From assembly GCA_964030475.1 (NCBI GenBank), contig CAXIPT010000002.1, positions 19,811,010-19,875,009 on the forward strand: 64,000 bases of DNA. The letters are read 5' to 3'. Of the stretch, positions 55,108 through 64,000 are shown piece after piece. The notes beneath the pieces were generated by a model, which saw only the letters and a program-made list of their open reading frames with translations, ran no database searches and was not told where the DNA came from. Position 1 is the first letter of the stretch; each line of letters opens with the position of its first letter. The position numbers were made by a program, and so were the translations under genes. Source of the DNA: Tethya wilhelma. Its lineage: Eukaryota; Porifera; Demospongiae; Tethyida; Tethyidae.

Positions 55108-55937
55108 CTGGTTCTTGCTCTCTTTCTCAATCTCCAAATGAGTGGACACACTCCTCTCAATTTTACCAAACGACAGTTGCTTTTCAGTTTGGTTCAGAAT
55201 GTGGACCAGCATGCAGATGATAATAAGACTCAGTTGGATGCACACAGTACTCATCAGCTGTGGTACATGCATGAAGAGGGGAAATGTGAAAGTAAAATAA
55301 ATGCAGTACATAATATGCATGCACATACCTCTTCACTTATTGTCGATTGACCAGTCACGAGAAGAATTTGGAAAATTTTCACAAGACACAGCACAATCGA
55401 GAATGAGAGAGTAAGGATTATGGAGCTCTGGAAGTAAATGGTAGCAATGAACAGTGTTGCAGCAAGTCCACTGGTTACCAGAGTGACAATATAGACATCA
55501 ACACCAAGAAGTAGGATATCGGTCTGAGCTACTCCAACAGTGATACACAGTAGTGAAACGACAGTAACTGGATGCACTCCTGATAGGGACAAGGATTTCC
55601 TCCTCCAACCAACCAATAAAATGTACATTATCACGTGGATTGTTCCAATGATAAAGAAAATGATGGGTGGTATCAGTAGCTGGAATGGTAAACGATGCAG
55701 TACCACAATGGGAGCTATTGACGTGAAGGATACAACCACAGAGTAGATAATGTACGTGAAGAACACGAGAAGAATGTAGGAATGAAGAATCCGTTGGAAA
55801 TAACTTCTGTAGACCCTTTTGGAGACTATGTTTTGATTCCTTGGTGTCCAGTAAAATATCCATATCAGCATTTGGATCACGTAACGTTTGAATTTTGTAA
55901 ACATATTTCCTGCACTCTGGTAAATATTGAAAGCCAT
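55108..55937 (-). CDS. Second N-terminal membrane cassette of the adenylyl cyclase
   Basis: Two exons (55937-55329, 609 nt; 55257-55108, 150 nt) encode 253 residues parallel to the first two exons of the downstream cyclase. Both carry a basic amphipathic start, an aromatic/basic WTPRN motif, about five or six membrane segments including TIYFQSSII, and a 150-nt second exon ending in IERSVSTHLEIEKE.. (the other copy reads [14 protein letters not shown]). Lengths and phases are the same, and the donor after 55108 is phase 0, so it could splice to the exon at 53756 in place of cassette B. It has no catalytic exons of its own before gene B. It is either an alternative first-exon pair or the head of a truncated duplicate. 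Confidence 0.8.
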
Positions 55938-56512
55938 TTTCAAACTTTACCATGCAGCAGCTACCACAGAAATAACCAATCCACCTCAGTTCAATCGTTT
56001 AAATATCACTCGATTCCATTACATTTTGTTGATATTGGGAAGTTTTCCATAATAGGGTCAAATAGCTGCAAATCATAGCTAGTTGGAGGCTAGCCTCGTT
56101 CCCAGGCCTGCATATTGCAAATTAGTGAAAATCTCTGGAAAATGATGGCCATCTCTAACCACGCCCACTGAAGCTACGCATGCGCACTATATGCATTAGC
56201 GAGCCGTGAACTGCGGTTGGGAACGAGGCCGATGTGGTTCAGTACAGCATTATATAGTAGAGCCTATACAGTGACACAAGCAAGCATTTTCCTGAATTTT
56301 GTTGGTTGTGACGGACTGTTGTGTGGAGAATTATGGAGCCATATGGAGAAGCCTACAGTGCGGATGAGCATAGATGGAAAGAGGTCAGTTCCAGGAAATA
56401 GACTACATCAGTGTTGCGGCCCATTGCTGCAGCATCACACATACAGCCACGAAAAAGATGCTTGCTTGTTTTTTCTATAAGCCACTAGTGAACCTTCATT
56501 TGTTTGGTACAG
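55938..56512. promoter_or_regulatory. Upstream region between cyclase cassette and Pumilio
   Basis: 575 bp. An NRF1-type ACGCATGCGCAC lies at 56176-56187. A small open exon (ATG 56343 to donor 56383) could be a Pumilio leader exon; spliced to the exon at 56513 it would run out of frame and stop, so it is a possible upstream ORF rather than the main start. Confidence 0.45.
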
Positions 56513-58509
56513 ATGTGTTGGAACCCTTGCCCTAATGAATATCCGCAAAGAAGTGGAGCTCCCCAGCAACCAACAGCAATGAGACAACCAGACCCAGTAA
56601 GAGAAAATCTTTTTTTCCCATGATAAATAGCTAAAACTTCATAAATTAAATGCGAATTCACAACAAGGCTTATTAACACCTAAGCTTATGGTTTGCATAG
56701 CTACATGTGACAGTTGGAGATGTGCATAATAATGCATGCACCTTGACACTATAATGTGCAGCATTGGAGTGAATGGTGTGTCCCTGAAGGTGCCAGCATG
56801 TTCGTTCCCCCAAGCCGCCATGGCAGCTGTCAGGTGGTGTTCAAACGACCGGTAAAAGCCAGAAACCGCAAGCAGGCGAATGGGGGGAAAAAGGATGCAC
56901 ACCGTGACAGTCCTTATTTGGAACAATTTTCACCTCTTCCTCACATCACTCAGCCTCCTCATGGCCTACTTGTTGCACTCGCTGGGCTTAAGCACCCAAT
57001 AGTACTCACGCTTCAGTCTATTCGTGGTCAATGTTTCGAATTAGCAGTTGATCAAAATGGATCTCGACTAATCCAGCAATTTATTGAGCAAGCTAGCAGT
57101 GAAGACAAGCACGCCGTCTTTGAGGAGATCCTTCCAGGAACTTTAAGATTGACAACCAATATTTTCGGGAACTACGTAATTCAAAAGTTCTTTGAGTTTG
57201 GGACACCTACTCAACAGCTTTGTCTACTCGAAAAACTTCAAGAGAACATCCTGGAACTTTCTAAAGGAGTCTATGGCTGCCGAGTGATACAGAAGGCCAT
57301 TGAATTTGTACCACCAGAAATGCAGGTAATCTGCATGTCAAATAATATACTGCTTTAGACTTTAAATTATTCTTAACATGCACCATCAGTGAATCAACAT
57401 ATTCTATAATAATTCTTCCTATACCATGTATACCAATGATATAGGCTGAGATTGTTGCTGAACTAGAAGGCCACATTGTAGAGTATGCAATGGAACAACG
57501 CGGCAATCATGTGATACAGAAATGCATTGAGTTTGTGGACCCAATACTCCTCAAGACAATGGTGCACTCGATCACTGGACACGTAAGCTATAAAGCATTG
57601 GGTTGTCACAAACCACCATTGGTTGCTAATCATAGATTATAATATAGCTCACACTATAATATCTGCTATAGCTAATGGTATCCATTAAAACCAAATGTTT
57701 TTGCTTTTTTTAAAAAAAGAAAATATTTTCTTCCATTTCTATTCTTGATTCAACCTATTAGGTGTTTGAGTTAGCTGTACATCCATTTGGGTGCAGAGTG
57801 ATTCAGCGTGTATTGGAGCGCTGTGGGAAAGAACTCACAGATCTAGTTCTGAAGGAACTATTGGAACACACACTCAAACTAGTGCAGGTATTTTCTAACA
57901 TCAACCAGTAATTTTTAGCCGCAGCTACACCTTAATGGAGGTGTTTAGACAAGCTTGCNNNNNNNNNNNNNNNNNNNNNNNNNNNNNNNNNNNNNNNNNN
58001 NNNNNNNNNNNNNNNNNNNNNNNNNNNNNNNNNNNNNNNNNNNNNNNNNNNNNNNNNNNNNNNNNNNNNNNNNNNNNNNNNNNNNNNNNNNNNNNNNNNN
58101 NNNNNNNNNNNNNNNNNNNNNNNNNNNNNNNNNNNNNNNNNNNNNNNNNNNNNNNNNNNNNNNNNNNNNNNNNNNNNNNNNNNNNNNNNNNNNNNNNNNN
58201 NNNNNNNNNNNNNNNNNNNNNNNNNNNNNNNNNNNNNNNNNNNNNNNNNNNNNNNNNNNNNNNNNNNNNNNNNNNNNNNNNNNNNNNNNNNNNNNNNNNN
58301 NNNNNNNNNNNNNNNNNNNNNNNNNNNNNNNNNNNNNNNNNNNNNNNNNNNNNNNNNNNNNNNNNNNNNNNNNNNNNNNNNNNNNNNNNNNNNNNNNNNN
58401 NNNNNNNNNNNNNNNNNNNNNNNNNNNNNNNNNNNNNNNNNNNNNNNNNNNNNNNNNNNNNNNNNNNNNNNNNNNNNNNNNNNNNNNNNNNNNNNNNNNN
58501 NNNNATGGC

Positions 58510-58568
<59 letters not shown>

Positions 58569-58802
58569 CAAGCATATACACATGTGTATATTATAAAAAA
58601 TTCTTTGTCTAAAGTTTGTGTTTAGACTTGCAAATGAATCATTCTTTCCTCCTTCACATGTTATGGGACACTCAGACCGTGAATTTTCAAACACATTGCA
58701 GTACAGTATGATTTGCATGGTTAGTTTTTGCCATTCCATCACAGAATCCAGGAATTGTAAACAAACTGTCTTTCTAACATAAACAGATTCATGTTGTTGA
58801 GT

Positions 58803-58845
<43 letters not shown>

Positions 58846-59031
58846 GAACTTCACCACCTCACCAAAGACCAGTACGGCAACTATGTCATCCAGAAGGCGA
58901 TCGACACAGCAGAGCCAAGCCAAAGGAAAATCCTCCTTTACAAGCTGAAGCCTTATCTCTCTGGAAGTTGCAAGTGCAAGTATGCTAGATCTCTCGTCAA
59001 GAAAGTCAATCACTTCATAACCTCAATGTAA
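56513..59031 (+). CDS. Pumilio RNA-binding protein (PUF), one exon in gap
   Basis: Visible exons 56513-56596, 56762-57325, 57445-57582, 57762-57887 and 58845-59031. PUF proteins bind 8-nt sites in 3'UTRs and repress or destabilise mRNAs. Recognisable repeats with base-contacting triplets: CFELAVDQNGSRLIQQFIE (NxxRxxQ), TNIFGNYVIQKFFEFG (NxxxQ), SKGVYGCRVIQKAIEF (CRxxQ), EYAMEQRGNHVIQKCIEF, FELAVHPFGCRVIQRVLE, and TKDQYGNYVIQKAID in the last exon. The repeat(s) expected between 57887 and 58845 fall in the 546-N gap; the last exon needs a phase-2 predecessor, so at least one exon is missing. The N-terminus ahead of the PUF domain is only about 80 residues, far shorter than in fly or human Pumilio, so upstream exons may be missing or the protein is short. 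Confidence 0.9.
57959..58504. other. Assembly gap (546 N) inside the Pumilio gene
   Basis: Unsequenced, followed by a (GA)n tract (58513-58564). It hides at least one PUF-repeat exon. Confidence 0.98.
58803..58843. repeat. (CA)n microsatellite abutting the last Pumilio acceptor
   Basis: The CA tract ends 'acacacag' immediately at the exon starting 58845. Confidence 0.95.
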
Positions 59032-59430
59032 TAATTTGATAATCAAATACAGCTGCCATTCTATTCAGTAAGTTGTGAAACTTTCCCACCCTTGTATTAT
59101 TGTTATATCACTTTGTGCATTACTTTATACTGCTGTATTATACTGTGTCACTATATGTATGGACTGATGTACTAGATAAATGTGTATAATTATCAGTCAT
59201 GATTTCTCAACATGTTGTGTTAAGTGTTTGCCATTCAAATAGGTTTGTTTCTGGTTGTAAGATGTAGTGCAGTTTATCGTTGTTACATGTAGTCAGGGAG
59301 TACTTGTTTAATCCACATTCTGTACATTTATATACGTATAATGGACATTATAATTTTTGTGTGAATCAATCTTACGAGAATCAACTTACAACAATATTCT
59401 GAAAGGCTTGTTTATTTTGAATAAAAAATC
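59032..59430. other. Convergent 3' region Pumilio/SWSAP1
   Basis: AT-rich, with several aataaa-like signals (e.g. gaataaaaaa near 59420 on the plus strand). No gene seen. Confidence 0.6.
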
Positions 59431-60363
59431 TCAAAACAACAATCTTAGAAATTTAATAATAAATAACATACCTGATGCTTTCAGTACTGTGGGAAACCAT
59501 CTTTGGATGAGGTCAAGGTTCACTCGAGTTGGGGAGGAGCCGTATTGAGTCAGCGATAAGATACACGTACAAGGACTGGTGGCTTGTGATGATATGAACT
59601 TTGCTCCATCAATAATGTGAGCACAAGCCTTGCTCACTTCAGCAATAAGGTTGTGACTTTTTGCCTAGAATCAAAGAAAACGGGTATTAAATTTTATCAC
59701 AAACAAATTGGAAAATGTGGCCTCGTGACCAAATGCATGGCGTACAGGTTATTCATAAATTTGTTGCACACATGTATTAACAGCTCACTTGTAAGAGTGG
59801 TGCATAATACTTGTGGAAGTCGTCCACAATGATACATTTGATGTTGCCATGGCTACCATCATGGTCACCACCCAGAGTGTCTCCTAGCGGGAGGTGAAGA
59901 GAATCAAATATTGCCTGCAGCTCACTAAGGCTACTGGGATACCTGGATGCACAATGTGGAGTTATCATCATCATTGACAAGAATATCTAAAACTAAGTTA
60001 GTGCTGTCTCTGTATGTATACATCCTAGAGTCATAGTTGAGGATGGTAAGACTTATAGTTTGATTGACTCACTTAAAGTGGATGTGATTGAGAAGTTTAA
60101 AAGAAGGGTTTTGTTTCTCTCGAGGGAGGAGTGGGAGGTGGTCAAAGGAAGTTGGACAGAGGTAGAGCACACACCCAGCTCCTTCTGAGACACACTCAAG
60201 AGCATGTTGGAAGAGTATAGATGACTTGCCACTGTACAGATCATATAATAAAGAAAGTGTCATTTATCTACATACTGGGGTTATGGAGGGATTTCTCTTA
60301 CCAAGAAGGAGGGCCAGTCAAACAGATACTCTCTTCCACATTGATTCCAAAGAAGAGCACCAT
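59431..60363 (-). CDS. RecA/RAD51-like ATPase, SWSAP1-like
   Basis: Four exons on the minus strand (60363-60302, 60231-60073, 59942-59789, 59664-59431), 609 nt, 202 residues. The N-terminal Walker A GPPSCGKSSILFQ is split by intron 1; Walker B is KCIIVDDFH in exon 3. The later part (CTCILSLTQYGSSPTRVNLD, then QRWFP) matches the order in SWSAP1, a small RAD51-paralogue-like ATPase (about 230 residues) that works with SWS1/ZSWIM7 in homologous recombination. The stop at 59431 comes just past a GT donor-like site, so a further C-terminal exon cannot be excluded. Head-to-head with the EGF-repeat gene, about 100 bp between starts, in a CG-rich spacer (tgtgcgcgcgc). Confidence 0.78.
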
Positions 60364-60463
60364 GATTTGTCTTTGGCGGGAATTTTGAATTTTTGTGCGC
60401 GCGCTTTAGGGGGGGAAATTTTTAGTGATGCGCGTATTAGATCAAAGTGCAGTCAGCTTGAGG

Positions 60464-61396
60464 ATGAAAGGTTTCAGCAGTAGAAGTGCTGCTCTACTAT
60501 TCATATTAGCCACCATCAAAACTGGATTTTCGCAGTCGTCTGGCTGTCCCGTGATTGGCGAGAGTGACTTGGGAGGAGTGGGTTCACCAAATATAAATGG
60601 CCTCATTCCAGATGCAATTCGCGCCACACAAGGAGAAAACCCTCCACCTGTACCAGTGCAAGTACTCAACTATACAGTTGTATGTATTGCTCAGGGCTCA
60701 ATTCAAAACGAACTACGCATGATTTCTGTAGTAGCTCACTTTCTTCGCACAGATAACATGATGGAGCGTACCTTGCAGTTTCAGTGGGCATGTGATAACG
60801 GAGATTGGAAAGCTATCATTTTTGGAACACCAAATTTTGCGGTAACAGATCCTCCGACTGGAACTCTTGAGACACCACTACGAGTAGACTGTGATTTGTG
60901 TATCGACCCGGCTCAGTTTGGCACCACAGCAAACCCGCAACACTGTGTTCGTAAGTTTATTAAAAATTGTGCATTGCTATAGTGATGTGACAATGACAAT
61001 TGCTAGTACATCTTAAGGGGTTGTGTTTATGATTCACCTCTCGAAGCATGTCCTCGTGTTTTATGCCACTCCCATAGAGGGCTGTTTGATTATTGTTATG
61101 CTTGAATTTTAGTAAAAATAAACAGTAGCTAACTCTGTACTCTCTGCCGCTGACACTTGTGTGTTACTTGAGACAGTGTATGCTTATAAGAACTTCTCAA
61201 GATAGTGATTCTGTATGTTGTAAGTGCAATAGTCTTGGTATTCAATGACAGTAAACGCCATCCTGTGTAAACTTGATCCATAGATAACTTGATGTGTATA
61301 TGAAAGTTCATGGAAACCCTATCTGTTACCAAGTGTAGTAAAGTGGCTCCGAACAACATTTGGTTTCTTTTTCTGCATGATGGTGTGTGTGTGTGT

Positions 61397-61434
<38 letters not shown>

Positions 61435-64000
61435 TCACCCTTAGCTGAGCTAGATGAATCTTGCACTGTGGATGCTACCTTAATAACGTCTATGTAACAC
61501 AGATTGCTGTCACTTAACTCTCTACATAAACCAACCCTCATTACTTAACTCTCTGGAATGTTCTATATGCTCATTCTTGTTTAGGAATGTCCAGCTGTTG
61601 TGAACTATGCTTGATAGCATTGATGCATCTTACGAGTGAATTCCTTTACTATGATGTCCAGACAAAATTGTAGTAGGAATAAGTAATGCATTTTTGCTGA
61701 CTTACATTGCCAACTAGAATATAATTGGCTTAAGATGCACAGGGTGTCGGCATAGCATGACATTATTGTGGAATCCTGCAGGGCTATATGGCTGTACATA
61801 TAGTGCAGCTTCATGTGTTATTGTACAACTAATTACTGAGTAACTGTATGTTATTGTATGACAACCATTCATGAGAAAATATGCCCAAATTATTGCACAC
61901 ATGTAGCATGTTCCCCAATGTGCAATGAGGGATTGAGAAGGTGTACTGGCGGAAGTGATAATGATTGTTGTAACTACTTCAGTACAGTCAACAGCTGCGT
62001 TGCAAGCTGTCCATCCAATACAGTTACTAACAGTAGTACATTCATGTGTGAATGTTTCCCTGGTTACACTGGAACAGACTGTGACATTGATATAAATGAG
62101 TGTGATCTCATCAGTCCCTGTCAGAATGGAGGCACCTGTTTCAACTTTGACGGTGGATTCAACTGCACCTGTCCTTCTGGCTACATGGGAGAACAACAGA
62201 TTGCTGTCACTTAACTCTCTACATAAACCAACCCTCATCACTTAACTCTCTGGAATGTTCTATATGCTCATTCTTGTCATGTACATTAGGAATGTCCAGC
62301 TGTTGTGAACTATGCTTGATAGCATTGATGCATCTTACGAGTGAATTCCTTTACTATGATGTCCAGACAAAATTGTAGTAGGAATAAGTAATGCATTTTT
62401 GCTGACTTACATTGCCAACTAGAATATAATTGGCTTAAGATGCACAGGGTGTCGGCATAGCATGACATTATTGTGGAATCCTGCAGGGCTATATGGCTGT
62501 ACATATAGTGCAGCTTCATGTGTTATTGTACAACTAATTACTGAGTAACTGTATGTTATTGTATGACAACCATTCATGAGAAAATATGCCCAAATTATTG
62601 CACACATGTAGCATGTTCCACAATGTGCAATGAGGGATTGAGAAGGTGTACCGGCGGAAGTGATAATGATTGTTGTAACTACTTCAGTACAGTCAACAGC
62701 TGCGTTGCAAGCTGTCCATCCAATACGGTTACTAATAGTAGTACATTCATGTGTGAATGTTTCCCTGGTTACACTGGAACAGACTGTGACATTGATATAA
62801 ATGAGTGTGATCCAACCAGTCCCTGTCAGAATGGAGGCACCTGTTTCAACTTTGACGGAGGATTCAACTGCACCTGTCCCTCTGGCTACATGGGAGAACT
62901 GTGTGAAGAAGACGTAAATGAGTGTGATCCCATCAGTCCCTGTCAGAATGGAGGCACCTGTTTCAACTTTGACGGTGGATTCAACTGCACCTGTCCCTCT
63001 GGCTTCATGGGAGAACTGTGTGAAGAAGACGTAAATGAGTGTGATCCCATCAGTCCCTGTCAGAATGGAGGCACCTGTTTCAACTTTGACGGAGGATTCA
63101 ACTGCACCTGTCCTTCTGGCTACATGGGAGAACTGTGTGAAGAAGACATAAATGAGTGTGATCCAACCAGTCCATGTCAGAATGGTGGCACCTGTTTCAA
63201 TTTTGACGGAGGATTTAACTGCACCTGTTTACCAGGGCATGTTGGGAGAATGTGTACAGAATGTTTAAAGAACTATACTCTTTTGAATGGAAATTGTGGT
63301 AAGGCCTACAGCTAGTAGCTTCACTGTACTAGCTAGTAATAATTTTGTAATTGCCAATATTTTTGTGTGTGTGTTGCAGTGTGCTCTCTTGACAACTGTG
63401 TTCCTGGAAAGTGTGCAGGTGTTCCTGCTGTTTGCTCGGAGTGTATCAATGGTTTCAAGGTTTTGGGTGATGGAACTTGTGGTATTACTTTATTGACTTG
63501 AAGAGTACTATAGATGCTAACCATCTTGTTGTTTTACCATTATCCTGGGGGTACTAATTATCTATGATTTCATCAATGTAGGCCCAAAGTGCATAATTGA
63601 AGAGTGTGAAGTTTGTCCCATTGTTGATAAATGTGAGCTCTGCATCGGAGGTGGTGTACCAAAGGAAGATGGAGAATGCATTGAAAAAGACTCGGACCCA
63701 TCAGGTGGTGGTTTGGAATTTCTTGGTAATTATAGTTTAACTGTTAGTCTGTTACTTCGATTCCCTATGTGTTGTCAGCTCCAACTTTTTGACACTCTTT
63801 AAGTTTTTTTTCAATCAAAGATTGAAGCCAGGGAAGAAATTTGTTTACTCATAGATATTATACACTATGTGTATAATATCTATGGTTTATTCTCACAGGT
63901 ATTATCTTTGGATCCATCCTTGGCATTTTTGCGCTGTTGGTTGTTGTGATAATGGTCCTGGCTGGTGTCGTTCTCTATCGTAAGAACAGGCTATCATCAT
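60464..64000 (+). CDS. EGF-repeat type I membrane protein, 3' end outside window
   Basis: Exons 60464-60950, 62612-63298, 63380-63481, 63582-63725 and 63899-64000 (cut by the window end). The signal peptide is MKGFSSRSAALLFILATIKT (an in-frame ATG also lies at 60428). The first extracellular module of about 140 residues has several Cys (GCPVIGESDLGG, CDLCIDPAQFG) and no recognised domain. The second exon gives a Cys-rich segment and then four near-identical EGF units of 39 residues with the EGF-CA lead INECDP and core CQNGGTCFNFDGGFNCTC. Two further Cys-rich units (CVPGKCAGVPAVCSECINGF; CIIEECEVCPIVDKCELC) precede a membrane helix (IFALLVVVIMVLAGVVLY) and a basic stop-transfer RKNR. A surface receptor or adhesion role is likely; the ligand is unknown. 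A broken duplicate of the EGF exon lies at 61907-62194. Confidence 0.85.
61384..61432. repeat. (GT)n microsatellite
   Basis: GT tract in intron 1 of the EGF-repeat gene, about 70 bp before the duplicated segment. Confidence 0.95.
61499..62899. repeat. Tandem duplication breaking an EGF exon
   Basis: Copy 1 (61499-62194) and copy 2 (62196-62899) are near-identical, offset 697-705 bp. Copy 1 ends inside the first EGF unit (…CPSGYMGE) and is joined directly to intron sequence, with no splice donor and an in-frame stop (TAA at about 62213). Copy 2 continues into the intact exon. Confidence 0.93.
61907..62215 (+). pseudogene. Truncated duplicate of the EGF-containing exon
   Basis: Starts with the same acceptor (atgtag) and coding sequence as the exon at 62612 but is cut at the duplication junction and runs to a stop after QQIAVT. 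If spliced in, it would give a secreted, truncated protein; otherwise it is skipped. Confidence 0.75.
62795..63262 (+). repeat. Four 117-bp EGF-unit repeats
   Basis: 'atgagtgtga' marks recur at 62801, 62918, 63035 and 63152, exactly 117 bp (39 codons) apart. Units are nearly identical at nucleotide level within a single exon, showing recent expansion or conversion. Confidence 0.95.

Noticed and set aside
55254..55943. Independent small multipass receptor gene
   Set aside because: Its sequence parallels the cyclase N-terminal cassette and ends at a splice donor rather than a genuine stop.
57925..58838. Long ORFs spanning the second large N run
   Set aside because: Same artefact, with microsatellite ends.

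Overview
This window reads as nuclear DNA of an animal. Genes are split by many short GT-AG introns, dinucleotide microsatellites are dense, and the recognisable products belong to metazoan or eukaryotic families: TRIM-NHL, FEM1, doublecortin, SR protein, membrane adenylyl cyclase, Pumilio, CAND1, eEF1A and CD225/dispanin. Tight packing, head-to-head gene pairs and the mixture of animal-type families fit an early-branching animal, most likely a sponge such as a demosponge. That placement is inference; no species-specific marker was tested. Four runs of N (6701-6774, 19126-19188, 36878-37756, 57959-58504) show a draft assembly with gaps at repeats.

Layout. 1-2703 (-): three tandem CD225/dispanin (IFITM-like) genes; the first runs off the left edge and the second carries a hAT-like MITE in its first intron. 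2960-3475 (-): a TMEM185/TMEM60-like membrane protein, head-to-head with a DsbA/FrnE-like oxidoreductase (3708-4915, +). 5508-19883 (+): a MCM3AP/GANP-type mRNA-export scaffold gene of about 30 coding exons, with an intronless TRIM-NHL gene (9262-11559) nested in one intron, a 1.5 kb fold-back element with a heptamer minisatellite in another, and a tandem duplication of two exons. 20128-23178 (-): a DCDC2-like doublecortin protein. 23752-25687 (+): eEF1A. 25855-27442 (+): a Mpv17/PMP22-family gene whose last two exons are duplicated. 27668-28932 (-): FKBP11-like. 29259-30031 (+): SRSF2-like. 30929-31873 (-): ANAPC10. 32018-32584 (+): transgelin/calponin. 33292-36812 (-): a fused pseudouridine-5'-phosphate glycosidase and PfkB kinase. 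37759-43534 (-): CAND1, with its 3' end lost in a gap. 43835-45901 (+): FEM1. 46074-49002 (+): an unrecognised 11-exon gene with an antisense tRNA-Leu(AAG) in one intron. 49253-55937 (-): a membrane adenylyl cyclase with two tandem N-terminal membrane cassettes. 56513-59031 (+): a Pumilio protein. 59431-60363 (-): SWSAP1-like ATPase. 60464-64000 (+): an EGF-repeat type I membrane protein running off the right edge.

The genes do not form a single pathway. Recurrent features are divergent pairs separated by about 100-330 bp, several with NRF1-like palindromes; (CA)n or (CT)n tracts lying against splice acceptors; a family of short TIR elements in introns; and three near-identical 0.7-1 kb tandem duplications that each repeat exons. 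The duplications may be real or may be two haplotypes assembled in series. CAND1 and FEM1, both cullin-RING ligase factors, form one of the head-to-head pairs.

Exon borders were read by hand from splice signals and reading-frame continuity. For every complete gene the coding total is a multiple of three. No transcript evidence was available.
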